Source: Marsupella aquatica (taxonomy: Eukaryota > Marchantiophyta). Taken from it: a stretch of DNA of 64,000 bases. The stretch is from assembly GCA_973895155.1 (NCBI GenBank), contig OZ316898.1, positions 16,306,001 through 16,370,000 on the forward strand, given 5' to 3'. How positions within the stretch are numbered: position 1 is the first letter of the stretch; every line of letters starts with the position of its first letter. The notes beneath the pieces were generated by a model, which did no database searches, was not told the DNA's origin, and was given only the letters and a program-made list of their open reading frames with translations. The position numbers and the translations under genes are program-made. This document shows, piece by piece, positions 54,828 through 64,000 of the stretch.

Positions 54828-55262
54828 GAGCTTATCAGGGAGATTCTGATAACAAACAAATGCTTTGTGAAAATACTGAAAAATATTTGGGATGACCTCG
54901 CTTTAAATAAAGATCGGACAGGCGCGCTTTATAATGACAGCAACACTATCCTTCTTGATGATTTACCTCATAGAAGTTTCTTTAACACCAAATACTCTAC
55001 GCTATTTCTTGATTGCTTCAACGGCAATAATAATGGTTTTTGTCCAGATACATTTATAAGCAACAAACTTCAACCATTATTGCAGGAGTTAGCCTTGGCA
55101 AGAGATGTGCGTGTGTTTTTGTGGAGAAACACTCCAAAATGGCCTAGTTGGAATTTGGTCAAGGACCAAAAACAGTATCAACAGATATATACTCAACTCC
55201 AGGGGTTCGGGGAATCTAACTCGCTTTTACATCATTGCCAGTGCGCAAAAATGATGTTTTGC
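54828..55262 (+). pseudogene. FCP1/NIF-type (HAD) phosphatase C-terminal fragment
   Basis: The frame reads KELIREILITNKCFVKILK then IWDDLALNKDRTG, NDSNTILLDDLPHRSF, STLFLDCF and LQPLLQELALARDVRVFL. NTILLDD-P followed by a short F/P-rich loop and a final LxPLLxxLAxxxDVRxF helix is the usual end of NLI-interacting-factor/SCP-like phosphatases. The catalytic DxDxT box at the N-terminus is missing, so this is a fragment. It lies on the same strand as the gypsy remains and may have been captured by an element. Confidence 0.55.
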
Positions 55263-55424
55263 AACTGACAACTTTGACACTTACTCCTCGGTACATAGAG
55301 ATCATATTGTGGATGTCTCATAAGGAAGACTTCACTAAGCACAAAACTAAACAATGTGCAAAAGGCCTAGAAACTGCGCATGGGCTATTCACCACAAATT
55401 TTAGGGAATTTGTGAAAGTGGTCA

Positions 55425-55564
55425 CTCTTGCATGATAAAGCTATTAGAAAACTTTGGAGTGATGGAAAGATCATGCAGATCTAAAACAAGGATTTGATGT
55501 GCTACTCAAACCTCCTCACACCGTCTACATGCTATGAATACATGATATTCATTCTCAATGCTAC
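55425..55564. mobile_element. LINE B scraps in both orientations
   Basis: 55425-55465 is plus-strand LINE B (CATGATAAAGCTATTAGAAA, coding DKAIRKLWSD in intact copies). It is joined to 55470-55562, a minus-strand piece ending CATGATATTCATTCTCAATG. The next LINE tail begins at 55565. Confidence 0.6.
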
Positions 55565-56345
55565 CAAAGTCAAAGTCAAAGTCAAAGTCAAATTCTAAGC
55601 TCCACGACGACCCAATGAGTCAAGGGAGCTATGGCAAAAAAGCCAAATACAAAGCAAAGAAATGAGTCAAATGCTCATATGAGGATCTCTACCACTATCA
55701 CAAAGTCTACACACCCTATCCTGCCTCCTAATTCTCTTCCATCTACCCTCCTCTACCTCCAAGTGATGTGAGCTGAGTCTATATCTAGCACTCACTTGTC
55801 TCAACCTCATACAAATGGGAGCTCTAAGATACTCTTGAACTTCCAAGTGGAAAGGCTTGCTCCCTTGCAATGCCGAACCATGCTATATAAGGCCTTGTAA
55901 CCATGAGCCACCTGCGTCACACATGTAACCCAACTCATGCTTCGGGAAAACTCCACCCCAAGATACTTGTAAGAGGTCACCATCTCCACCTTTTCACCTG
56001 CAAACTAGAGAGAGAGCTCTTGCTTTGTACCAAGTACAAGGCACTTGGTCTTCTTCATGTTGACCTGCATGTCTGATTGTTTGCAAAAATGCTCTAGGGT
56101 TAGAATATTTTGTTGCAAATCAGATTGGGAGTGAGCTAGAAGCACCACATCATCTGCAAATATAAGAAGTTGGATGGCCAGTATTCCCAACTAAGAGCCT
56201 ACGCCTCTCATCTCCTCTAGCAAATCATGTAGCCAGTCAAGAAGACCCCAAAGAGCGTTGGAGATAGTGGACAGCCTTGGATCACACCAAGTGTGCTAGG
56301 AACCTCCTCATAGCTACTACCAGAGAATCTAATCACTACCTTTTC
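55565..56345 (-). mobile_element. LINE family B, copy with internal deletions
   Basis: The tail (AAAGTC)n is at left. The RT fragment reads IFADDVVLLAHSQ (56190-56005 frame), YLGVEFSRSMSW and RLRQVSARYRLSSHHLEVEE. Two internal segments are missing relative to the copies at 60-62.5 kb: one between GCAAG and CTTCCAAG-type coding near 55845, and one in the 3' UTR near 55693. It is 5'-truncated at a head-to-head junction at 56345. Confidence 0.8.
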
Positions 56346-56617
56346 TTAGAGCTCCCATTTCTATGAGGTTGAGACAAGTGATTGCTAGATATAGACTCAG
56401 CTCACATCACTTGGAGGTAGAGGAGGGTAGATGGAAGGGAATTAGGAGGCAGGATAGGTTGTGTAGACTTTGTGATAGTGATAGCATTGAGAATGAATAT
56501 CATGTATTCATAGCATTTGACTCATTTCTTTGCTTTGTATTTGGCTTTTTTGCCACAGCTCCCTTGACTCATTGGGTCATCGTGGAGCTTAGAATTTGAC
56601 TTTGACTTTGACTTTAG
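56346..56617 (+). mobile_element. LINE family B, 3' end, internally deleted
   Basis: It starts TAGAGCTCCCATTTCTATGAG, runs through the last coding segment (ENEYHVFIA) and then jumps from ...TTCATAGCAT directly to the 3' UTR TTTGACTCATT. Intact copies have AGCAT at both break points, so the deletion used a 5-bp direct repeat. It ends with (TTTGAC)3. Confidence 0.85.
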
Positions 56618-56624
56618 ACTCTAA

Positions 56625-57160
56625 CAAGGACCAAATCATTCCCATCAAATTGGACCTAGTTGGAGCTGGCTGCGCCTCTAAATCGGGTTCTATCTCTTCA
56701 ATAATTTCCCCAAAACCATTTCTTTCAATTGCATTGGAAAGTTCTCTTCAAGGCGCCCCAACTAAACAATGTTCAAAATGGTTCAAAATTGAGATAGTTA
56801 TGGTAGATTGAGTTTTGCATTCTAGGGTTTGCTTCGAATCCGCATTTCTGCGAATTTGCGACTTTGATTGCTAGGGCTGTGAGACAACTCTAGGGACGTT
56901 CTTGGGCTCATTAGGAGCGCCTTGAGGTCTACAATCTTCCTATTTGAAAAATAGCTACAAAGCTTGACACTGCTACAAACCAAATACACCAACAATGATA
57001 TGATCTTCTATTCCAAGGAGAGAATATATACATATGGTAACTCTGGTTGGAGTTAACCATGGGTTCTAATTATAGTTAGTATACCCAATCATAGTTAGGG
57101 TATAATACTCCCCTTTGGGTGTTATCATTTTAGGAAAAATGTGACAACCAATTTTCTACC
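56625..57160. other. Unassigned AT-rich DNA, possible old LTR
   Basis: There is no gene. TATAGTTAGTATACCCAATC-like repeats of TAGTTAG occur near 57070-57110. It lies between LINE B fragments and could be a copia LTR remnant, but I could not match ends. Confidence 0.3.
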
Positions 57161-57501
57161 AAAGTCAAAGTCAAATTCTAAGCTCCACGACGACCCAATG
57201 AGTCAAGGGAGCTGTGGCAAAAAAGCCAAATATAAAGCAAAGAAATGAGTCAAATGCTAATGTGAGGATCTCTACATCCTCACTAATAACAAACTAAGGA
57301 CCTTAAGAGTCACTAATGTGTAATGCTATCACATCGTTTCCTATCCACTGCCATGATATACAATCCAAGTTGCTTTGGTGGCAACCTAAATAGATTATGC
57401 AGATCAGAAACAAGGATTTGATGTGCTATTCGAATCTCCTCATACCGTCTACATGCTATGAATACATGATATTCATTCTCAATGCTGCCACTATCACAGA
57501 G
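57161..57501 (-). mobile_element. LINE family B, 3'-terminal fragment
   Basis: The (AAAGTC) tail at left and the full 3' UTR match 60096-60440. The fragment breaks off at ...CACTATCACAGA (57501). It is 5'-truncated. Confidence 0.88.
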
Positions 57502-57514
57502 GTGAAGTTAGGTG

Positions 57515-60090
57515 ATGGGGGTGCAACCTCATTAAAACCTTCCCTACTTTCTTTTGTGGAAGGAAAGAGTATTGCCACCCTACATCCCTTTAAATTTTAA
57601 AATAAAGTTGTGTCTTTCTAAAGTAATTTGTATTTGCGTTTGTCTACTCCTTACTATGCTAGAAGTATGGTTGGACTGATTGCATTCAGTGTATATGTTT
57701 TTAGGTTTGTATTCTGGGTTGTGGTGTCGTTCGGCAAGAAGTCCATCGAGTGTAAGTGTTGTTGAAGTCGGTTGTGTGAGAGTGGGATTGCGGGTTCTGT
57801 TTCGCGCAAGTACTGTCGATGCTGGGGTGAGCCGCAATGGTTGGAGACTCGTTTTCCCTGGGTCTTTGTGATGGTGTCGATCGGAGAGATGTTCGTGCGT
57901 CTTCTCGATAATTCATCAAGTTTTGTCTGTGGCTCTTCAGGAAGTTGAGTGCAAGGAGTTAGTCAATCGACTTATGTTCTATCAAGGTGGTGCTTTTCGT
58001 TCTTGCACTGTTCATCAGGGAAGTCAAATCTCCCCCTCAATCTTTGCATCCTGCAAAAGCTTTGTTATGCTGCGTATTCCTATTGAATAAGTTAGTGATT
58101 GATGGAGGGATGGTGGTAGTGACTTCGTAAGAATATCTGCCAAGTTCTGATTTCCTGGAATCCATTGTACATCAATTTCTTTTCCTTGTTGTTCGTGTGA
58201 GAAAAAGAATTTAGGCGCAATATGTTTTGTACGTTCACCTTTGATGAATCCGGTTTTGATTTGAGTTATGCAAGGCATGTTATCTTCGAAGAGTATTGTA
58301 GGTTTGGTTAATTTCGATTTACCTGTGTTGATCAGAATATGATCTAAGACTTTACGTAACCATAAACACTCATGACTTGCTTCGTAGAGAGCAATTATTT
58401 TGGAGTGATTGGAAGAAGTAGTAGTAAGTGTCTGTTTGGTGCTGCCCGTGAAATTGGTGTCGGGCCCATCAAGAAAATATATCCAGTTTGAGATTTACCA
58501 TCTTGTGGATCGGATAGATAGCCAGCGTCAGCATATCCTGTTAAACTGTAATCTGCATCATAAGGGAAGTATAAACCAAAGTCTGATGTACCAATAAGAT
58601 AACGGAATATCCTTTTAATACCGTTCCAGTGTCTGATCGTGGGCTGTGCGCTGTGTCTTGCGAGTAAGTTGACCGCAAATGCAATGTCCGGTCGAGTTTG
58701 ATTATATAAGAACATAAGAGCACCGATAGCCAAAAGGTATGGCATATCTGAACCTAGTAAAGGTTTGAAATCTTCTCTCTTCCTGAACATATCTTTCTGT
58801 ATGTCCAAGGTACGTATATCCATGGGGGACTTCACAGGTTTTAACGAGTCCATATGGAAATGTTTTAACACCTTCTTTGTGTAAGTCTCTTGATGCAGGA
58901 GAATGCCCGTTTGTAAATGTTCAAATTGAAGTCCAACGCAGTAAGAAGTTCTCCCTAAATCCCGCATTTTGAATACGCATTTCAGCATTTGTATAGATTC
59001 TTGCATCATCTTGTTTGTACCAAACAAGTTGAGGTCATCTACATAAATAGCAATTATTATGAATTCAGGTCCTTGATTGTTTATGAATAGACAAGGTGCA
59101 ATCTCTGAATTTTTGTATCCCATGGATATCATCTCTGTTTTGAAACGCTGGTACCAGGTACGTCCACTTTTGTCTTAGGCCGTAGAGTGAACGAAGAACC
59201 TGAATAGCAAACCGGGTCTTTCTATTTCCAGGAGTCTCCTGGAATGCAAGTGCTTTAGAGGTATTGTGGAGTACCAGCTTATTTAAGTAGTCAAATTCAT
59301 TTGCATGTTTGTTACTATGCATATTTGAATCATGATTTGAATTTGCATGGAAATTGACACGTTCTATAAGCTGTGGTGGAGCTTCCATATAGATCACAGT
59401 GTCAAGTTGACCGTAAAGATAAGCGGTCACCACATCTAGTTGATGCATTAAGAGTTTGTGTTGGATTGCAAATGCTATCAAGTAGCGGTAAGTAGTTACA
59501 TCCATGATTGGTGAATAAGTTAGGTCATAATCTGTGCCATAGATTTGAGTATACCCCTTTGCAACGAGTCGAGCTTTATATCTCACAATTTCTCCTTGGG
59601 AATTCCTCTTTTTGGTAAATATGATTCTGTACCCTGTAAGGTGTTGGTCTGGGGAAGCAATGGTTATAGGACCAAATACTTTTCTAGAGATCAAAGAGTC
59701 TAACTCAGAGTTCATGGCTATTTTCCATTTAGGCCAATCTGCTTGGTTTTGTGCTTCTTTGACAGATTTTGGGTCAGGTAAGTTAGTAATATCCTGTGAT
59801 ATATGAAAAGCAAATTGATCATCAGGTATTACTCTGGTTCTATCTAAGATGTGGCCAGTGGTATTATAATGTATGGCTATCTCTGGGTGAAATGATTCTG
59901 AAATGTGAGTATGGGTTTCTGGTCTCATTTCAGATGATATTGGTAGTTTTTTGTCTTTGTCTGAGTTGTTTATCAACAGCCCCTAAAGGGCGTCCTCTCT
60001 TGGGTTTTAATTGTTGATCAGAAGCTAACTGAGCTCCAATTTAGATCCGGGATGGGGTATATATTTGCTGCTGGGATATGGGATTTAGTA
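57515..60090 (-). mobile_element. Ty1/copia element, 3' half, decayed
   Basis: Pol remains (59976-58024) are followed on minus by a purine tract (GAGGGGGAGATT at about 58043-58029). The adjoining 57515-58025 is probably 3' LTR, though its outer end was not identified. Gag, protease and integrase are missing. The upstream end is cut at about 60090 by LINE B. Confidence 0.75.
58024..59976 (-). pseudogene. Copia pol: reverse transcriptase and RNase H, frameshifted
   Basis: Three frames are colinear. 59976-59065 starts the RT (WPKWKIAMNSELDSL, RYKARLVAKGYTQ, QLDVVTAYLYGQLD). 59132-58395 has the catalytic IYVDDLNLFG, the palm/thumb and the start of RNase H (YADAGYLSDP). 58278-58024 ends RNase H (HIAPKFFFSHE, QWIPGNQNLADILTKSLP). 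FLHG, where copia usually has it, reads YLYG. The N-terminal integrase end is absent. It cannot make a full polyprotein. Confidence 0.85.
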
Positions 60091-60871
60091 ACATTCAAAG
60101 TCAAAGTCAAAGTCAAAGTCAAATTCTAAGCTCCACGACAACCCAATGAGTCAAGGGAGCTGTGGCAAAAAAGCCAAATACAAAGCAAAGAAATGAGTCA
60201 AATGCTCATGTGAGGATCTCTACATCCTCACTAATAACAAACTAAGGACCTTAAGAGTCACTAATGTGTAATGCTATCACATCGTTTCCTATCCACTGCC
60301 ATGATATACAATCCAAGTTGCTTTGGTGGCAACCTAAATAGATCATGCAGATCAGAAACAAGGATTTGATGAGCTATTCGAATCTCCTCATACCGTCTAC
60401 ATGCTATGAATACATGATATTCATTCTCAATGCTGCCACTATCATAGAGTCTACACACCCTATCCTGCCTCCTAATTCCCTTCCATCTACCCTCCTCTAC
60501 CTCCAAGTGATGTGAGCTGAGTCTATATCTAGCAATCACTTGTCTCAACCTCATAGAAATGGGAGCTCAAAGATACTCTTGTTCTTCATACAACATCATG
60601 GGGTTTACATCCCTCATAAAATACTGTAATCTAGGGCTAGGATCACTCCAAAGTTTTCTAATAGCTTTATCACGCAAGAGTGACCAAAGCTTCTTTGGTT
60701 GAGTATGCCATTCATGCTCAGATAAGTCCCATGATTGAGCCCAGCTACATACATCAGCATACCAACCAAAAGCTCTAGATATGTGAAAGGCTTGCGTAGG
60801 TAGCCTAGAATCATTCAACGCCTCCACTCTCCTAGCATATTGAAGAGTGTGATAGAGAGCTTCAACCTCCA

Positions 60872-62297
60872 ATGGTGGTATCAGCACTCACTGCATGTTT
60901 GAATCAAGTGGTCCAAGGTGGCTTACCTCCAGATTGGAGTACAAGGAGATTGGTACCTATTCACAAGGGAGGCTCTAAGAATGAGGTGAGCAACTATAGG
61001 ACTATCATGATAGCTAGTATCTTTGCTAAAGTTTTAGGAGGACTACTAGAAGCTAGACTTAGTTCTTGGGTTGAAAAACACATGAAAAGAGCATCATCAC
61101 AAGCTGGTTTTAGGGCAGGTTTTAGTACTCTAGATCACATGCTTTGCCTTAGAGTGTTAGAGGAGAGGGCTAAAAGACTCAAGCTACCTCTATTTTGCTT
61201 GTTTGTAGACTTCTCCAAAGCATTTGATAGGGTTTGTAGACACAAGCTTTGGGAGCGGTTGATTAGTCTCGCAGTTCCTCTTGAGATGAGAATAGCTATT
61301 GCACAATTGTATCAAAAGGTAATGATTAGATTCTCTGGTAGTAGTATGAGGAGGTTCCTAGCACACTTGGTGTGATCCAAGGCTGCCCACTATCTTCAAC
61401 GCTCTTTGGGGTCTTCATTGACCAACTACATGATTTGCTAGAGGAGATGGGAGGCGTAGGTTCTCAGTTGGGAACACTGGCCATCCAACTTCTTATATTT
61501 TTAGATGATGTGGTGCTTCTAGCTCACTCCCAATCTGATTTGCAACAACATCTTCTAGCCCTAGAGCATTTTTGCAAACAATCAAACATGCAGGTCAACA
61601 TGAGGAAGACCAAGTGCCTTGTACTTGGTACAAAGCAAGAGCTTTCTCTCTATTTTGCAGGTGAAAAGGTGGAGATGGTGACCTCTTACAAGTATCTTGG
61701 GGTGGATTTTTCTCGAAGCATGAGTTGGGCTACATGTGTGACGCATAGGGTGGCTCATGGTTACAAGGCCTTCTACAGCATGGTTCAGAAGTGCAAGGGA
61801 GCAAGCCTTTCCGCTTGGAAGTTGAAGAAACAACTCTTCAATTCCTTGGTAAGGCTTGTTATTCTTTATGGGGTGCAAGTATGGGGCCCTTCTACTTCTC
61901 AATCTTGTTGGAAAAAGGTCCTAGCCCTAGATTACAGTATTTTATGAGGGATGTAAACCCCATGATGTTGTATGAAGAACAAGAGTATCTTAGAGCTCCC
62001 ATTTCTATGAGGTTGAGACAAGTGATTGCTAGATATAGACTCAGCTCACATCACTTGGAGGTAGAGGGTAGATGGAAGGGAATTAGGAGGCAGGATAGGG
62101 TGTGTAGACTCTGTGATAGTGGCAGCATTGAGAATGAATATCATGTATTCATAGCATGTAGACGGCATGAGGAGATTCGAATAGCACATCAAATCCTTGT
62201 TTTTGATCTGCATGATCTATTTAGGTTGCCACCAAAGCAACTTGGATTGTATATCATGGCAGTGGATAGGAAACAATGTGATAGCATTACACATTAG
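60872..62297 (+). pseudogene. LINE-B reverse transcriptase, broken
   Basis: Frames 60872-61375, 61372-61947 and 61791-62297 together form the RT and C-terminal segment of the nested copy. The first 18 bases of the first frame belong to the host LINE. The C-terminus keeps the CRLCDSGSIENEYHVFIAC segment shared with LINE A. This shows A and B are related families with different tails. Confidence 0.8.
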
Positions 62298-62455
62298 TGA
62301 CTCTTAAGGTCCTTAGTTTGTTATTAGTGAGGATGTAGAGATCCTCACATGAGCATTTGACTCATTTCTTTGCTTTGTATTTGGCTTTTTTGCCACAGCT
62401 CCCTTGACTCATTGGGTCGTCATGGAGCTTAGAATTTGACTTTGACTTTGACTTT
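60890..62455 (+). mobile_element. LINE family B, plus copy nested in a minus copy
   Basis: It is 5'-truncated inside the RT (LTACLNQVVQGGLPPDWS) and ends with the 3' UTR and (TTTGAC)3 at 62455. The RT boxes are LFCLFVDFSKAFDRV, QGCPLSSTLFGVF and IFLDDVVLL. The last has Leu in place of the Ala seen in the sister copy (IFADD). There is a frameshift near 61372. Sequence from VEAIQKLFLEMELG to RKLWSD is missing at 61915, where the join falls at GTCCTAGCCC. Confidence 0.88.
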
Positions 62456-62689
62456 GTAAAGACCTACCTCAGCCAATAACAAGGGGTATGGGGTTTGGGT
62501 TTTCACTCCAAGCTCCATCTCCAAGAAAAGCTTTTGGATGGCCTCTACCTTTTTCCAACAAGATTGAGAAGTAGAAGGGCCCCATACTTGCACCCCATAA
62601 AGAATAACAGGCCTTACCAAGGAATTGAAGAGTTGTTTCTTCAACTTCCAAGCGGAAAGGCTTGCTCCCACAAGGAGAGGGCGGCCTTA

Positions 62690-62860
62690 TGGAAGGAGTT
62701 GGACAAAAACCTGAAGGAGTTGGAGGAAGCTCACGGGGATTTAGACAAGATCCTGGAGGAGTTGGAGGATGCCACACAGAAATTAGAGAACATGCAGAGG
62801 CGGGCGGACAACCAAATAGAGCGGTTGAGGAAGCAGTTGTCGGCCTCCGGCAACAACTGA
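62690..62860 (+). pseudogene. Fragment of an LTR1-type coiled coil
   Basis: LWKELDKNLKELEEAHGDLD, then ENMQRRADNQIERLRKQL, matches the end of the LTR1 coiled coil (ENLQRRADNQTERLKKQ). It is on plus, joined directly to the gypsy protease region, and cut at its left by LINE B. Confidence 0.75.
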
Positions 62861-62876
62861 TGGAGCTGCTCACGGG

Positions 62877-63324
62877 TCAGCGTAGGACAAGGCTACCCCG
62901 TGTATTTACTGCGGATTGTAATATGATCTGCAAAGACTTGGGAGCCTTGGATATCTCGATCAAAATCAAGGGCTGTACTATCAAGATGGTCCTCGTAGAT
63001 GGGGGAGCGGGAGTCAATATCATGACAAAAAAGACGTCCATAAAGTTGGGATACCTCACGTACCAACCCATGGACCGCGCTATTTGGCTAGCAAATGGAG
63101 CAAGAGTGCTACCCCTAGGCACACTCACCAAGGTCCTCACCTTGGTAGGAGGTGTAGAGATTTACCTAAACTTTTTGGTCATGCGGCCAGTCCAACCGTC
63201 TTCCTACCCGATCCTCTTGGGGAGACCATGGCTGTACCGAGGCCACGTGGTCACGGACTGGGGAAAGAAAGAGTTAAGGTTTGGAACACCTGCGGTACGA
63301 GTGTCCTGGGCGGTGGACAATTAA
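62877..63324 (+). pseudogene. Ty3/gypsy protease domain
   Basis: The open frame gives VFTADCNMICKDLGALDISI, then the catalytic MVLVDGGAGVNIM (the usual D-S/T-G is D-G-G, common in plant gypsy elements), IKLGYLTYQP, LPLGTL and YPILLGRPWLYRG. This is a retropepsin that would cut the Gag-Pol polyprotein. It is part of a longer frame (62662-63324). Sequence after it is acidic linker with several stops (63330-63715), and no RT is reached. Confidence 0.8.
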
Positions 63325-63719
63325 GGGGAGACTCCTCAAGGACTTGAGGAGTATGATTCAGAGACCTCGGAGGAGGAAGAACTCAATATGATTGAGCTCA
63401 TTTCATCCCTTTTGGAGGAAGATGTTTTTGGAGTAGAGGCAATTTGGGAGACACACTTTTTGAACTACCCAAAGGCAGCGGTAGCTGCAGCCACCACGGG
63501 CCCTTACAACGCTCTGACATGAAAACATCAACTGGCAGTCATTGATACGGAGGATACGGCTCTGACTAAGTAGGGAGCCAAATTGAGCACAACTATTCTA
63601 AAGCTTGCTGATTCACAACCCAAAGTCAAAACCTCAAAGCCATAGCATAAGAAGCGGGTCTCCTGGGACCCATCCATCCCACCACTAGAAGAAGAAGAAG
63701 TACCAAACATCTAGCTTCC

Positions 63720-64000
63720 CGACCGAGGGTTTGATGGGCAACGGCTTCCTGATGAGGACATGCCTCATCCCGGAGATTGCAGAGCGGCTGGAGTTCCAGA
63801 GGTACGCCATCCACATGATGGAGCTGCAAGGCAAGATATCCACCGCCCAGATGATCCAGGTCGAGAACTACCAGCCTAGGAAGTGGGCTTCTTTCTTCGT
63901 CAAGTTCCATGAGGAGATGGAACAACAAAGGAAGACCTTGTACCTTGGGGGGGGGAAGGCGTACCTTGCAAGCCACATCGAGATCATCATTGAGTGGTAC
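63720..64000 (+). CDS. Fourth LTR-type protein, core only, runs off right edge
   Basis: The plus frame is open from about 63696 to the window end. MGNGFLMRTCLIPEIAERLE, FQRYAIHMMELQGKIST, AQMIQVENYQPRKWASFF and GGGKAYLASHIEIIIEWY align almost without gaps with the LTR2 protein (LHMIEP, IIQVEQY, RRNWAQFF, GGKTYVGNHIAIILAWY). An LTR of another element of this lineage may start just before, with the rest beyond the window. No stop is reached. Confidence 0.65.

Larger units (their letters stand above)
60096..62680 (-). mobile_element. LINE family B, minus copy interrupted by another LINE B
   Basis: The 3' part lies at 60096-60889: tail at left, coding from IPPLEVEALYHTLQY to ILVSDLHDLFRLPPKQ, with stops at about 60565 and near 60270. 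The piece before it lies at 62457-62680 (KLKKQLFNSLVRPVILYGVQ to LLLAEVGL). AEVGL at 62460 and IPPLEVE at 60880 join in frame, so one minus copy was split by the plus copy 60890-62455. It is 5'-truncated at about 62680. Confidence 0.85.

Noticed and set aside
60096-62680. Twin-priming 5' inversion of one LINE
   Set aside because: The plus segment has its own 3' UTR and tail, and the minus segment continues beyond it at 62457-62680, so this is an insertion of one copy into another.
1-64000. CRISPR arrays, bacterial operons, rRNA genes
   Set aside because: No regularly spaced short repeats, ribosome-binding sites or rRNA signatures were seen. Introns and plant transposons show that this is plant nuclear DNA.

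Overview
The window is nuclear DNA of a land plant that is rich in transposons. The evidence is a four-exon chloroplast-type peroxiredoxin Q gene (15217-17103, minus), a short plant-type telomere repeat (TTTAGGG), a retrotransposon primer site matching tRNA-Asn, and many plant-style Ty3/gypsy, Ty1/copia and non-LTR elements. I cannot name the species. PrxQ is the only host gene I consider intact. The rest is nested mobile DNA, gene relics and AT-rich intergenic sequence.

Left part (1-13 kb). A Ty3/gypsy element lies on the minus strand and runs off the left edge. It has an open Gag with three CCHC knuckles, a primer-binding site and a 4.67-kb 5' LTR (1851-6519). That LTR is mostly coding: one reading frame of about 1,210 codons fills it, broken by a single TAG. 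The element sits inside an L1-like LINE (6520-8265). A strongly pyrimidine-rich stretch (8.3-10.5 kb) and an unrecognised broken gene (10.8-12.3 kb) follow.

Middle (13-38 kb). Short tandem repeats precede PrxQ. A PIF/Harbinger-type SANT/Myb-like gene relic (18.83-23.47 kb) is split by a 3.6-kb solo LTR (18898-22515, duplication GCAGG) that also encodes a protein. Next is a second family of coding solo LTR (24439-34948, duplication GAAGG). It has been invaded by a LINE (about 24533-27062) and by a solo LTR of the first family (29100-33231, duplication GTACT). The second of these hit the reading frame inside its most conserved segment.

Right part (38-64 kb). There are long gene-poor AT-rich stretches with a sugar-transporter relic, a possible SINE, two unrecognised exon-like segments, a tandem repeat split by a LINE insertion with a 14-bp target duplication, and a decayed gypsy gag. 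A fragment of an FCP1/NIF phosphatase gene, a dense mosaic of a second LINE family (including one copy inserted head-on into another) and a decayed copia pol follow. The last kilobase holds a gypsy protease and the start of a fourth LTR-type protein.

Main discovery candidate: three different LTRs of 3.6-4.7 kb each encode a large protein (554 to about 1,210 codons). These proteins share a recognisable core, and a fourth relative lies at the right edge. This looks like a lineage of retrotransposons whose LTRs carry a coiled-coil protein gene, analogous in layout only to retroviruses that keep a gene inside the LTR.
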